Made by a program: the position numbers and the translations under genes
The notes under the pieces: generated by a model
The model's input: only the letters and a program-made list of their open reading frames with translations
Databases searched by the model: none
What the model was told of the DNA's origin: nothing
Source of the DNA: VRUE01 sp963708115
GTDB taxonomy: Bacteria; Actinomycetota; Thermoleophilia; Solirubrobacterales; 70-9
Length of the DNA: 64,000 nt
Assembly: GCA_963708115.1 (NCBI GenBank)
Contig: CAVPRX010000001.1
Span: forward strand, 868,001 to 932,000
Reading direction: 5' to 3'
Shown: piece by piece, positions 50,069-59,816 of the stretch
Layout: every line of letters begins with the position of its first letter
How positions within the stretch are numbered: position 1 is the first letter of the stretch

Positions 50069-51538
50069 ATGCGCCTTCGCTTCTGGCTCGGCTACGCGGT
50101 CGTCGCCGCGATCGCAGTCGGCTCGCTTGCCTTAGCGGCGCTCGTCCACGACCGCGAAACGGACAACTTCGAACAGTTGCAGCGCTCCGAGGCGTCGCGA
50201 TCGGCGCGACAGGTCGAAGCGGTCGCGCGCCTATCGGTCGGGCAGCTCGCCAGTGCCGCCGCGTTCTACCAGGCGGTCAGCCGGCTCACCCACCACAAGT
50301 TCGACGTCATGGCCGACTCGCTGCTCGCCAACGGCACCCTCTCGGGCACCGGGCTGCTGCTCTCGGTCCCCGGCTCCAACCGGGCGCGGTTCGAACGCCG
50401 GCACGGCTACCCACTCGTCGAACGCGCTGGGCTCGGGTTCCGCCGCGACCGCGCGCGTGCCCACTACTACCCGCTGCTCTTCGGGGCCTCCAACAGCGAC
50501 CTGGAGCCACCGATCGGATACGACCTCGGCTCCGACTCCGTGCGGGCTCCCTTCATCCGTCGTGCCCGCGACAGCGGCAAGCCGACGGCGACTCGGGTCA
50601 TCCACCTGCCGATCGGCGGCACCGGCATCAACGTCTTCCGTCCCGTCTACCGCGACGGCGCGCCGACCGCGACGGTGGGGGAGCGGCGGGCCGCCCTGAC
50701 CGGCTTCGCGATCGGCTCCTTCCACGTACCGAACCTGACTGCCGCAGCGGCCTCGGCGCTCCCCGACGGCGTCCGAGTGCAGCTGGTCGAGGGCGGGCAC
50801 ACGATCGCGGGCCCCCAGCTCGCGCGTGACGAGTCGGCCACCGCGCCGCTCCACATCGCCGACCGCACCTGGCTGCTGGTGGTGCGCGATCCAAGCGACC
50901 CCGGGATCGGCCTGCCGGCGCTGATCGCCGTCTTCGGCCTCGCGCTGGCGGCCTTGCTGGCCGCCTTGGTCCTGGTCTGGAGCCGCAGCGAGCGGATGCA
51001 GGATCTCGAGCAGCAGGCGAGCCACGATCCGCTGACCGGTCTGAAGAACCGCCGCCGCTTCGGCGAAGACCTGCGCACCGAGCTGGCCCGCAGCCGTCGC
51101 GAGCAGACGACCGGCGCGGTGCTGATGCTCGACCTCGACAACTTCAAGCAGGTCAACGACACGCTCGGCCACCCGGTCGGCGACCGGGTGATCGCCGACA
51201 TCGCCGCCGTGCTGAGCGAGCGGATGCGAGTTACCGACGTGGTGGCGCGGTTGGGCGGAGACGAGTTCGCGATCGCGCTGCCACGCTGCGACCTCGACGA
51301 AGCTGAGGAGATCGCCGACGCAATCGCAACCGCGATCCGCCTGCACGTCCTACCGGGCGAGGCCGCGCCGCCCGTCACCGCCAGCATCGGGATCGCGACC
51401 TTCGGACCCGGGACTGAGAGTGACGACGCCGTGCTCTCGGCGGCCGACACGGCGATGTACGAGGCGAAGCGCGCCGGCCGCGACTCAGTGCGCCTCGCCG
51501 GGCAGGTCGTCACGGCCAGCGGAGATCGCCAGGTCTAG
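50069..51538 (+). CDS. membrane diguanylate cyclase (CHASE-type sensor, GGDEF)
   Basis: About 489 aa. One N-terminal membrane helix, a CHASE-like extracytoplasmic domain (FEQLQRSEASRSARQVEAVA … SVPGSNRARFERRHGYPL), a second membrane helix (LPALIAVFGLALAALLAALV), then a GGDEF domain: DPLTGLKNRRRF, MLDLDNFKQVNDTLGH, RLGGDEFAIALP. The motif is intact and an RVTD I-site lies five residues before GGDEF, so product inhibition is expected. ATG at 50069 preferred to GTG 50033. Confidence 0.88.
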   Translation: MRLRFWLGYAVVAAIAVGSLALAALVHDRETDNFEQLQRSEASRSARQVEAVARLSVGQLASAAAFYQAVSRLTHHKFDVMADSLLANGTLSGTGLLLSVPGSNRARFERRHGYPLVERAGLGFRRDRARAHYYPLLFGASNSDLEPPIGYDLGSDSVRAPFIRRARDSGKPTATRVIHLPIGGTGINVFRPVYRDGAPTATVGERRAALTGFAIGSFHVPNLTAAAASALPDGVRVQLVEGGHTIAGPQLARDESATAPLHIADRTWLLVVRDPSDPGIGLPALIAVFGLALAALLAALVLVWSRSERMQDLEQQASHDPLTGLKNRRRFGEDLRTELARSRREQTTGAVLMLDLDNFKQVNDTLGHPVGDRVIADIAAVLSERMRVTDVVARLGGDEFAIALPRCDLDEAEEIADAIATAIRLHVLPGEAAPPVTASIGIATFGPGTESDDAVLSAADTAMYEAKRAGRDSVRLAGQVVTASGDRQV

Positions 51539-52644
51539 GACGCAGCAAGCCGCCGGCGCAGTTGCAGGACGCGACCGACCGCATCTTCGAAGGGCCGGCG
51601 CAGGAGAGAGCCATCGCGGAGGTGCCGGCCAAGCGCTTTCAGCGCCGCTCGGGCCGGCTCGGGGTCCGTATAGAGGAGCAGATCGGCGCCCGCCCGGGCC
51701 GCGGCAAGGCCGGCCCGGGCGGGCGAGCCGACGCTGAGCGCCGAGGCGGTGTCCAGAGCGTCCGTGATCACGACCCCTTCGAAGCCAAGCCTGCCTCGCA
51801 GCTCGCCGCTGACGATCGCGCGAGAGAAGATCGCCGGCTCGGGGGAGAGCGAGGGATAGACCGCGGCGCCGACCATGACCACCTCTCCCCCGGCGTCCGC
51901 AAACGCCCGAAAAGGCGCCTCGTCCAGCCGGCGCAACGTCGCGGCAGAGAGTGGCACGCGCTCGAGACTCGAGTCCGTGTTGCCGCTCACCGCGCCGATG
52001 CCGGGGAAGTGCTTGGCCGCGGCGGCCACCCCACCGGCCTGCAGCGCGGTCGCGAAGGGGACGGCGCCGGCCACCACCCGTGCGGGGGTGTGCCCCCAGG
52101 CACGGTCCTGGGCCGCAAGTTCGCTGCCTGGCCTGGCGACGTCGAGCACCGGGGCGAGATCGACGTTGACGCCGAGGGCGCGCAGGTTCGCCGCGGTGAG
52201 GCGTCCCTGCTCGCGGGCAAAGGCCGGGCCGCGGGCGCTCATCTCCAGCGCCGAGCCGGCTGGAGCGCCATCGACTCGCTTGACCAGGCCGCCCTCTTGG
52301 TCGGTGAGGATCAGCAGGGGGTCGCGCAGTCCCGGCGGCCGGCGGATCGCCTGCAGACGACGGATCAGCGCGTGCCCGGTCGCCCGGGTCGGGAGGTTGT
52401 CGGCGTAGAGGACCACGCCGGCGACCTCGCCGCTGCGGATCATCCGGCGGAGCAGCCGGGGCACGCGGGTGCCCTCGAATCCAGCGACTATCCGCTCCCC
52501 CGCCAACTGCGAGAACGGCAGCGTGCCGGGCGAGGTTTCCCCCCGCGGGGGCGAGCCGTCGGTCAGCGAAACGCCCAAGGCGAATGCCCCCGCCGCAATG
52601 CCGCAGAGCACGGCGAGCGCGACGCGCCTCCGCCTGGTCGTCAT
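51535..52644 (-). CDS. GH3 beta-N-acetylhexosaminidase-like lipoprotein/secreted
   Basis: About 369 aa: an N-terminal hydrophobic signal (RRVALAVLCGIAAGAFALGV), LILTDQEGGLVKRVDGAP, NLRALGVNVDLAPVLDV, VAAAAKHFPGIGAVSGNTDS (KHFPG, general acid/base dyad region), VVITDALDTAS with the nucleophile Asp. NagZ-type GH3 enzymes remove GlcNAc in peptidoglycan turnover. Start at 52644 or 52659. Overlaps the convergent GGDEF gene by 4 nt. Confidence 0.85.
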   Translation of the reverse strand: MTTRRRRVALAVLCGIAAGAFALGVSLTDGSPPRGETSPGTLPFSQLAGERIVAGFEGTRVPRLLRRMIRSGEVAGVVLYADNLPTRATGHALIRRLQAIRRPPGLRDPLLILTDQEGGLVKRVDGAPAGSALEMSARGPAFAREQGRLTAANLRALGVNVDLAPVLDVARPGSELAAQDRAWGHTPARVVAGAVPFATALQAGGVAAAAKHFPGIGAVSGNTDSSLERVPLSAATLRRLDEAPFRAFADAGGEVVMVGAAVYPSLSPEPAIFSRAIVSGELRGRLGFEGVVITDALDTASALSVGSPARAGLAAARAGADLLLYTDPEPARAALKALGRHLRDGSLLRRPFEDAVGRVLQLRRRLAAS

Positions 52645-52709
52645 CCTCGCCACATACATAACGATATGAGTCCGCCACCGTCCGGACCGACTCCTAGCCT
52701 TGCGCCCGG

Positions 52710-53843
52710 ATGCCGCCCCTGATCTCCTTCGAGGAAGCACTGGCGCTCGGCGAGCTGAGCGACCACGAGGAGATCGGCGAGCTGGTCGAGCGCGCCTGGG
52801 CGGTGCGCAAGGAGAACTTCGGCGACTCGACCGACATGTGCTCGCTGGTCAACGCCAAGTCGGGTGGCTGCGCCGAGGACTGCGGCTTCTGCGCCCAGTC
52901 CCGCTACGCCGAGGCGGACACGCCGATGCACGCGATGATGGAGCCCGAGCAGATCCTCGAGCACGCGCGGGCGGCGGAGGCCGCGGGGGCGCACCGCTTC
53001 TGCATGGTCACCCAGGGCCAGGGCCTCTCCAAGCGCGACTTCGAGAAGATCGTCGAGGGGGCGAAGCTGGTCTCCGAGCACACCAACCTCAAGCGCTGCG
53101 CCTCGATCGGCCACATGTCGGCGAGCGCGCCAAACGGCTGCGCGAGGCGGGCATCCAGCGCGTCCACCACAACGTCGAGTCCTCGCGCTCCTACTACCCG
53201 GAGGTCTCCAGCACGGTCCGCTACGAGGGCCGGCTGCGGACGATCGACGCGGTCAAGGAGGCGGGGCTGGAGACCTGCGTCGGCGGCATCCTCAACCTCG
53301 GCGAGTCGCCGCGGCAGCGGGTCGAGATGGCCTTCGAGCTCTCCGAGCTGGAGCCCGACCTCGGTGCCGATCAACCTGCTCAACCCGCGCGATGGGACCA
53401 AGTTCGGCGACCGCCCGCTGATGGACCCGTGGGAGGTGATCAAGTGGGTCGCGATCTTCCGCCTGATCATCCCCGGCGCGCTCTTCCGCCTCTGCGGCGG
53501 CCGGGTCGAGAACCTCGGCGAGCTGCAGCCGCTGGCGGTCAAGGCGGGCCTCAACGGGGTGATGATGGGCAACTTCCTCACCACCCTCGGCGCCGAGCCC
53601 GAGGACGACCGGGCGATGTTCGAGGAGCTGGGCCTGAACGTGGCCCGCCAGCCCGACAACGGCGCCAATCCGCGGCCGGACAACCGTTCCGGCTGGCTCG
53701 AGGGCGAGACGCCGGCGACCCCGATCGACGAGCTGATCGACAGCCAGGACGAAGCGAACTTCTGGGATCCCTCGACCCAGCTGCGGGTGATCAAGAAGAC
53801 CAAGAAGCCCCCGCCGTACCCAGCGCGCCAGACAGCGGCATGA
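52710..53843 (+). pseudogene. bioB: biotin synthase, two compensating frameshifts
   Basis: Radical SAM enzyme that turns dethiobiotin into biotin. N-terminal part: AKSGGCAEDCGFCAQSRYAE (Cys cluster CxxxCxxC), RFCMVTQGQG; after about 53120 the conserved text (AGIQRVHHNVESSRSYYPEV, TCVGGILNLGE) is in another frame, and after about 53360 the first frame resumes (INLLNPRDGTKFGDRPLMDP). One base is missing near 53119-53124 and one extra C near 53359-53361. As written 80 residues in the middle are wrong. Confidence 0.88.
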
Positions 53844-55043
53844 GCGATGTCGCAGAGCGGCTGGAGGAGCTTCGCGCGAGCGGGCTCCACCGCCGGCTGC
53901 GCCTGGTCGAGGGGCCACAGGGGCCGCGCGTGCCAGCTCGACGGGAAGCCGGTGCTGCTGCTCTGCTCGAACAACTATCTGGGCTTCGCCGATCACCCGA
54001 AGGTGCGCGAGGCGGCTGCCGAGGCGGCGCTGCGGCTGGGGCGCCGGCGCGGGCGCCTCGCGGCTGATCTCGGGCAACATGGCGCCCCACCGGCAGCTGG
54101 AGGAGCGCCTCGCCGCCTTCAAGGGCTACGAGACGGCACTGCTGTTCGGCTCCGGCTACCTGGCTAACGTCGGCACGATCTCGGCCCTTGCCGGTCGCGG
54201 CGACGGTCGTCTTCTCCGATGAGCTCAACCACGCCAGCATCGTCGACGGCTGCCGCCTCACCCGAGCCGAGACCTTCGTCTACCGCCACGGCGACGTCGA
54301 GCACCTCGCCTGGGGTCTCAGCGAAGCGGGAGAAAGCGCTTCGCTGATCGTCACCGACGGCGTCTTCTCGATGGACGGAGACGTCGCCCCGCTCGGGGAG
54401 CTTGCCCGGCTGGCCCATGACCACGGCTGCCGGCTGATGGTCGACGAGGCGCACGCGACCGGCGCCATGGGCCCGGGAGGGCGCGGCTCGGTTGCCGCGG
54501 CCGGGCTGAGCGAGGAGGTCGACCTGGTGGTGGGGACGCTGGGCAAGGCGCTCGGCGTCCTACGGCGCCTACGTATGCGCGAGCAGCGAGTTGAGCGAGT
54601 ACCTGCTCAACTCGGCGCGCTCTTTCATCTTCTCGACGGCGCTGCCACCACCCGTGCTCGCGGCGGCGCTGGCGGCGTTGGAGCTACTCGAAGCCGAGCC
54701 GGAGCGGGTGCAGCGTCTGGGCGCCAACGCGACAACGCTGCGCGAGGGCTTGGTCGCCGAGGGTCTGGCCGCGGGTGGCGGGGAGAGTCAGATCGTGCCG
54801 CTGGAAGTCGGCGATGCGGGGCGGACGATGGAGCTGTGCGAGCGACTGCTCGAACGCGGTGTCTTCGCCCAGGGGATCCGCCCCCCCACCGTGCCGCCGG
54901 GATCCTCGCGGCTGCGCTTCAGCGTGATGGCGACGCACGAGCCGGGGGACCTGCGCGACGCGGCGAGACTGACCGGCGAAGTGGCGCGCGAGCTGGGCAT
55001 CGCCACGCCGCGGGCAACCGGTTCGCTGCCGGTTGCCGCCTGA
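53840..55043 (+). pseudogene. bioF: 8-amino-7-oxononanoate synthase, four frameshifts
   Basis: PLP enzyme that condenses pimeloyl-CoA/ACP with alanine. Conserved pieces in three frames: LLLCSNNYLGFADHPKVREA; GYETALLFGSGYLANVGTIS; FSDELNHASIVDGCRLTRAE, VTDGVFSMDGDVAPL, LMVDEAHATGAMGPGGRGS; FIFSTALPPPVLAAALAALE. Breaks near 53933, 54035, 54204 and 54556, each explained by one extra base. ATG overlaps the bioB stop. Confidence 0.87.
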
Positions 55044-55049
55044 GCGCCC

Positions 55050-55734
55050 GTGGAGGGCGTCTTCGTAACCGGAACGGGCACCGAGGTCGGCAAGACGGTG
55101 GTCGCCGCTGCGATCGCCCGCACGCTCGCGGATGAAGGCAGGCGCGTGGCCGTCTTCAAGCCAGCGGTAACGGGGCTCGAGAGCGAGGGCGACGAGTCCG
55201 ACCACGCGCTGCTTCGCCGTGCCGCGGGATCGGAGCAGAGCGACGATGAGATCGCGCCCTACCGATACGGGCCGCCGATGTCGCCGCACCTGGCGGCCGA
55301 GCTGGCCGGTGAGGAGATCCAGCCGGGGCGCCTGCTCAACGCGGCCCGTGCTGCGGCCACCGGCTCCGACGCGCTCGTCTGCGAGGGAGTCGGAGGGTTG
55401 CTGGTGCCACTGGCGCGCGGACTACCTCGTCCGCGACTTCGCGGCGGACCTCGGCCTGCCGCTCGCCGTCGCCGCCTCCCCCGGCCTCGGCACGATCAAC
55501 CACGCCCTGCTGACGATCGAGGCGGCCCGGTCCGCCGGCCTCGAGATCACGGCGGTGGTCCTCACCCCCTGGCCCGAGGAACCCGGCCGGATCGAAGAAT
55601 CGAATCGCGAGACGATCGCCAAGCTGGGCGAGGTCGCGGTCGAGGCGCTGCCGCGCCTCGACCTCGGCTCGCCTAGCTCCTGGCCGCCGCTAGCTCTGCC
55701 TCCTGGGCGGCCAGCTCCGAACCGCCGGGGTTGA
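55050..55734 (+). pseudogene. bioD: dethiobiotin synthetase, one frameshift
   Basis: ATP-dependent carboxylation of diaminopelargonate. VFVTGTGTEVGKTVVAAAIA (P-loop), VFKPAVTGLESEGDESDHAL, ALVCEGVGGLLVPLA, then after about 55416-55420 YLVRDFAADLGLPLAVAASP in another frame; one extra G accounts for it. GTG at 55050. Restored frame ends at 55734, overlapping the MFS gene on the other strand by 62 bp. Confidence 0.86.
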
Positions 55735-57169
55735 CGGCAGCCTCGACCGCCTCGGTGCTGATCCGTTTCGGCTTCGCTCGGATTGCAGCGGCAGCGATCA
55801 CCGCGCCTATCAGCGTCACCGCGGCCGACACGGTCATCGCGTTGCTGAGCCCGTCGACGAACTGCTGAGGCACCGCGGTCTCGAAGCTGCTTCCGGCAGC
55901 CCCTTGGAAGATCGCCCCGCTGACCGCGATGCCGAGGCTGCCGCCGACCATGCGGAACATCGAGAGGACGCCGGAGGCGATGCCGGCTTTCTGCACCGCA
56001 ACGGCGTTCATCGCCGCACTGGTCATCGGCGACATCGTCAGCGCGATGCCGATGCCGAGCAACATGAACCCCGGCAGGAGGTCCAGGTAGCCGGAGTTGA
56101 CCGCGATCCCGCTGAAGCTGTAGAGCGAGGCGGTAAGCAGCAGCAGGCCGGCGACGATCAGCCAGCGCGGGCCGAAGCGGTCGGCGAGCCTGCCCGCGAC
56201 CGGCGCCACGCCGACGATCATCAGGGTCGAAGGCAGGAAGCGGACGCCCGCCTCCAGCGGCGAGTAGCGGAGGATGTCCTGCATGTAGAGGGCAAGGAAG
56301 AAGAAGACGCCCATCATCGCGAAGGTGATGATCAGGGCGACCACAACGGCGCCGAGGAAGTTGCGGTCGGCGAAGAAGCGGAACTCGACCATCGGCACCT
56401 TGACGTGCAGCTCGGTGAAGACGAAGGCGAGCCCGCCCAGCACGGCGGCGGCGAGCAGGCCGACGATCGGGGCCGAGCCCCATCCCCAGCTGTTGCCCTC
56501 GACCAGGGCCAAGACAAGCGCGGTGAGGCTGGCGGTGAGCGTCGCCACGCCCAGGTAGTCGACCTCACGGCCGACCGTGGTGTCGCGCGACTCACGCACC
56601 GCGAACAGGGTCGCCGTGACGGCGCCGATCGCGACGGGGATGTTGAGGTAGAAGATCGCCCGCCAGCTGACGTGCTCGGTGAGGAACCCGCCGAGGACAG
56701 GCCCGACGGCGAGGGCGAGGGCGGAGACGCCCGCCCAGGTGCCCATCGCCTTGCCGCGCTCGTGGGCGGGGAAGGCGTCGGTGATGATCGAGAGCGTGCC
56801 CGGCATCATCAGCGCCGCGCCGACGCCCTGCAGCACGCGGCTGGCGACGAGGTCGGTGGCGCCCTGGGCGAGGCCTGCGGTGGCCGAGGAGAGGGCGAAG
56901 ATGACTACGCCGATGAGGAACATGCGGCGGCGGCCGAAGATGTCGCCGAGCCGCCCCCCGGTGGCGAGCAGGACGGCGAACGACAGCGTGTAGCCGTTGA
57001 TCGTCCACTCGAGGCCAGAGATCGAGGCGCCGAGATCGCGCTGAATCGAAGGCAGCGCGACGTTCACGACGGTGTTGTCGAGCATGATCATGAACAGCGC
57101 GAAGCACATCGCTCCGAGCGTCCACCACTTGCGGTTTTCGTCGGTGATCAGGTGGCTGTAACGGGTCAA
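55673..57169 (-). CDS. MFS multidrug transporter (DHA2, 14 TMS)
   Basis: A 498-aa major-facilitator pump with 14 membrane helices. MIMLDNTVVNVALPSIQRDL is the DHA2 motif D1 start, GGRLGDIFGRRRMFLIGVVI motif A, GPVLGGFLTEHVSWRAIFYL motif C. Proton-driven export of drugs or metabolites is expected. Its GTG/ATG overlaps the MarR stop by 4 nt, so substrate likely induces through the regulator. Confidence 0.92.
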   Translation of the reverse strand: MTRYSHLITDENRKWWTLGAMCFALFMIMLDNTVVNVALPSIQRDLGASISGLEWTINGYTLSFAVLLATGGRLGDIFGRRRMFLIGVVIFALSSATAGLAQGATDLVASRVLQGVGAALMMPGTLSIITDAFPAHERGKAMGTWAGVSALALAVGPVLGGFLTEHVSWRAIFYLNIPVAIGAVTATLFAVRESRDTTVGREVDYLGVATLTASLTALVLALVEGNSWGWGSAPIVGLLAAAVLGGLAFVFTELHVKVPMVEFRFFADRNFLGAVVVALIITFAMMGVFFFLALYMQDILRYSPLEAGVRFLPSTLMIVGVAPVAGRLADRFGPRWLIVAGLLLLTASLYSFSGIAVNSGYLDLLPGFMLLGIGIALTMSPMTSAAMNAVAVQKAGIASGVLSMFRMVGGSLGIAVSGAIFQGAAGSSFETAVPQQFVDGLSNAMTVSAAVTLIGAVIAAAAIRAKPKRISTEAVEAAVNPGGSELAAQEAELAAARS

Positions 57170-57648
57170 GTTGGTCCAACTCCCTTCAGGTGCTCATAGG
57201 TCTCGGCGATGTCCTCGCGGTCCATCAGCGAGTCAATCGCTGCGTCAAGCTTGCGGCGCTGGGCGGCGCTGAGGCTCCCCGCGAACGCCTCCATCCCTGC
57301 CTGGCGGACGACGAGAAGCGTGTCGACCAGCTGCTTGCCCTTGGCGGTGATGGCGACACGCCGCACACGGCGGTCGTCGGGGTCCTCCAGCCTGGTGACG
57401 AGCTTCTTCTTGACGAGGGCGTCGACCGCCCGGCTCATCGAGGGAACCGAGACGCCGAAGGTCTCGGCCAGGTCGCTGACCTGGCGTGGGTCCGCCGCCT
57501 CGCCGAGGCCGCCGAGCTCCAGCAGCGCCTTGCACTGGGTCATCGAGAGGCCGGACTCCTCGATCACGCGCAGCTGGTTGCCGCGGTCGTAGAGGAAGAC
57601 GTGACGTAGCAATGCGCCAAGCCGGGCTGCGGTATCACTCGTTTGCAT
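57166..57648 (-). CDS. MarR-family regulator
   Basis: A 160-aa winged-helix regulator: LSMTQCKALLELGGL, VSDLAETFGVSVPSMSRAVD, ALVKKKLVTRLEDPDDRRVRRVAIT (the wing with D-x-R). ATG at 57648 fits the family; the frame extends to 57708. First gene of the marR-MFS operon; its operator should lie in the AT-rich 57649-57756 gap shared with bioA. Confidence 0.9.
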   Translation of the reverse strand: MQTSDTAARLGALLRHVFLYDRGNQLRVIEESGLSMTQCKALLELGGLGEAADPRQVSDLAETFGVSVPSMSRAVDALVKKKLVTRLEDPDDRRVRRVAITAKGKQLVDTLLVVRQAGMEAFAGSLSAAQRRKLDAAIDSLMDREDIAETYEHLKGVGPT

Positions 57649-57700
57649 CCCGACAATCGTTGCATCTGCACAACTATTTCTCAAGCACAATATTTGTTCA

Positions 57701-57716
57701 TGTGACACACATCACA
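57701..57716. promoter_or_regulatory. CRP-like binding site
   Basis: TGTGACACACATCACA has perfect TGTGA-N6-TCACA half-sites, the consensus for CRP-family proteins (also in mycobacteria). It is 40 bp before bioA and 52 bp before marR. The window also encodes a class III adenylate cyclase. Confidence 0.55.
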
Positions 57717-57756
57717 CGGAATCCGGCCGAGAGACGATCTATCGTCATCTGCGGCG

Positions 57757-59061
57757 ATGTCAGTGGACCACGCTCAGCTCGATCGCGACCATCTCTGGCA
57801 CCCGTTCACCCAGCAGCTCGGCTGGGTCGAGGAAGAGCCACTGATGATCGAGCGGGCTGAGGGGGCGCAACTGATCGACGGCGAGGGCCGGCGCTATCTG
57901 GACGGCGTCTCCTCGCTGTGGTGCAACGTCCACGGGCATCGCCATGCGGGCATCGACGGCGCCGTGCACGAGCAGCTGGAGAAGGTCGCCCACTCGACCA
58001 TGCTCGGCCTCTCCCACCCCGGCGCCGGCGAGCTTGCCGCGAGGCTGGTCGACCTGGCTCCGCCGGGACTGACCCGCGTCTTCTACTCGGAGTCCGGCTC
58101 GACCGCGACCGAGATCGCGCTGAAGATGGCCTTTCAGTTCCAGCAGCAGCGCGGCGGGCAGCACGCGCGGCGGACCTCCTTCGTCCACCTGCGCGAGGCC
58201 TACCACGGCGACACGATCGGCTCGGTCTCGGTCGGCGGCATCGATCTCTTCCACTCGACTTACAGGCCGCTGCTCTTCGAGACGCATGCGGCGGAGCCGG
58301 GCGACGCCGCCGACCTGGAGCGCGTCCTCTCCTGCCACGAGGAAGAGATCGCGGCGCTGATCGTCGAGCCGTTGGTCCAGGGCGCCGCCGGGATGCTGGT
58401 CCACCCCCCGGGCTACCTGCGCGCCGCGCGCGAGCTCTGCGACCGCTTCGGCGTGCTGTTGATCTGCGACGAGGTCGCAACCGGCTTCGGCCGCACCGGG
58501 ACGATGTTCGCCTGCGAGCAGGAGGGGGTCGCACCCGACCTGCTCTGCCTCGCCAAGGGGTTGACCGGCGGCTACCTGCCACTGGCCGCGACGCTGGCCA
58601 CGGAGCGGATCTACGAGGGCTTCCTCGGTACGCCGGCCGACCAGCGGACCTTCTTCCACGGCCACACCTACACCGGCAACCCGCTCGCCTGCGCGGCAGC
58701 GCTGGCCAGCCTCGAGGCCTTCGAGCAGGAGCGGACCCTGGAGCATCTGCAGCCCAAGATCGAGCTGCTCGCGAAGGAGCTCGACGCGGTCGCGGCGATG
58801 CCCGAGGTGAGGGAGGTGCGCCAGTGCGGCACCATGGTCGGCATCGACCTAGGCGAGCACGATCCGGATCTGCGTCTGGGCCACCGGGTCACGCTGGAGG
58901 CGCGCAAGCGCGGCGCGATCGTCCGCCCGCTCAGCGACGTCATCGTGCTGATGCCTCCGCTCTCGATCACAGAAGCGGAGTTGCGTCGCCTTGTCGAGAT
59001 CACTGCCGAGTCGATCCAAAGCGCGGTCGCTTCGGCTTACCCACTCGCACAAGCGGCCTAG
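57757..59061 (+). CDS. bioA: adenosylmethionine-8-amino-7-oxononanoate aminotransferase
   Basis: A 434-aa class III PLP aminotransferase that makes diaminopelargonate. HPFTQQLGWVEEEPLMIERA, SSLWCNVHGHRHAGIDGAVH, VFYSESGSTATEIALKMAFQ, AYHGDTIGSVSVGG, LLICDEVATGFGRTGTMFAC and LCLAKGLTGGYLPLAAT (PLP Lys) are all present and uninterrupted. Unlike bioB, bioF and bioD, no frameshift. Divergent from marR. Confidence 0.94.
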   Translation: MSVDHAQLDRDHLWHPFTQQLGWVEEEPLMIERAEGAQLIDGEGRRYLDGVSSLWCNVHGHRHAGIDGAVHEQLEKVAHSTMLGLSHPGAGELAARLVDLAPPGLTRVFYSESGSTATEIALKMAFQFQQQRGGQHARRTSFVHLREAYHGDTIGSVSVGGIDLFHSTYRPLLFETHAAEPGDAADLERVLSCHEEEIAALIVEPLVQGAAGMLVHPPGYLRAARELCDRFGVLLICDEVATGFGRTGTMFACEQEGVAPDLLCLAKGLTGGYLPLAATLATERIYEGFLGTPADQRTFFHGHTYTGNPLACAAALASLEAFEQERTLEHLQPKIELLAKELDAVAAMPEVREVRQCGTMVGIDLGEHDPDLRLGHRVTLEARKRGAIVRPLSDVIVLMPPLSITEAELRRLVEITAESIQSAVASAYPLAQAA

Positions 59062-59087
59062 GCGCGCGGGTCCTGTCACGGCGGCCC

Positions 59088-59134
59088 TCCCCCATGTGCT
59101 CGGACGCGCTTCGCGCGCCCTCCGCTATGGGGGA
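59088..59134 (+). terminator. hairpin after bioA
   Basis: TCCCCCAT (59088-59095) pairs with ATGGGGGA (59127-59134), with a smaller GCGC-TTC-GCGC hairpin inside. It follows the bioA stop by 27 nt. Confidence 0.6.
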
Positions 59135-59174
59135 CCCCCGCCGCCGCGCCACCCGCGCGAGATACGCTGAATAG

Positions 59175-59816
59175 ATGGGTGAACGACAGCGGGGTCCCGC
59201 GGAGGCTCCCAACCTGGGTGAGCCGTCAAAGCCACGACCTTCGGCGTCGGTGGTGCTGCTGAGGCGTGGCGGGAAGCATCAGAGCCGAGCTTTGGAGGTG
59301 CTCTTGCTCAAGCGCACCGAAGAGGCTCGGTTCATGCCCGGGGTCTGGGTATTTCCCGGCGGCGGTGTTGATCCTGAGGATGGCGACGGCGAAGCCGGGT
59401 ACCGGGCTTGCGCCGTGCGGGAGCTGGAGGAGGAGGCTGGGATCGCACTGCCCGCGGAGGAGGAGCTGGTGCTGTTCTCGCGCTGGATCACGCCCGAGGT
59501 CGTCTCGCGGCGCTTCGATGCATGGTTCTTCCTGGCGCTGGCTCCGGCGCATACACCGCCGGAGCCCGACGGAGTGGAGACGACCGAGGCCGCCTGGTAC
59601 GAGCCGCGCACGGCGCTCGACGCGCAGAAGGCCGGCGAGCTGGCCCTCGCCTTCCCGACGATCGCCCAGCTCGAGGCGCTGCTGCCCTTTCGCACGTCCG
59701 ACGAAGCGATCGAGGCTTATCGCGACCGGACGGTAGAGCCGATCCTGCCGAAAGTGATCGGCACGCCGGACGAGCACCGGGTGGTCCTCCCGGGCGACCC
59801 CGACTACCCCGCCTGA
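59175..59816 (+). CDS. Nudix hydrolase
   Basis: A 213-aa protein: WVFPGGGVDPEDGDGEAGYR and ACAVRELEEEAGIAL form the Nudix box (G-x5-E…R-E-x-x-E-E). Typically hydrolyses nucleoside diphosphate-linked compounds or CoA-type substrates. It has a long C-terminal domain after residue 110. ATG 59175. Convergent overlap of 13 bp with the next gene. Confidence 0.87.
   Translation: MGERQRGPAEAPNLGEPSKPRPSASVVLLRRGGKHQSRALEVLLLKRTEEARFMPGVWVFPGGGVDPEDGDGEAGYRACAVRELEEEAGIALPAEEELVLFSRWITPEVVSRRFDAWFFLALAPAHTPPEPDGVETTEAAWYEPRTALDAQKAGELALAFPTIAQLEALLPFRTSDEAIEAYRDRTVEPILPKVIGTPDEHRVVLPGDPDYPA

Noticed and set aside
52710..55043. Programmed frameshifting in bioB/bioF
   Set aside because: Many unrelated sites, no slippery heptamers or repeated context; decay or sequence error is simpler.
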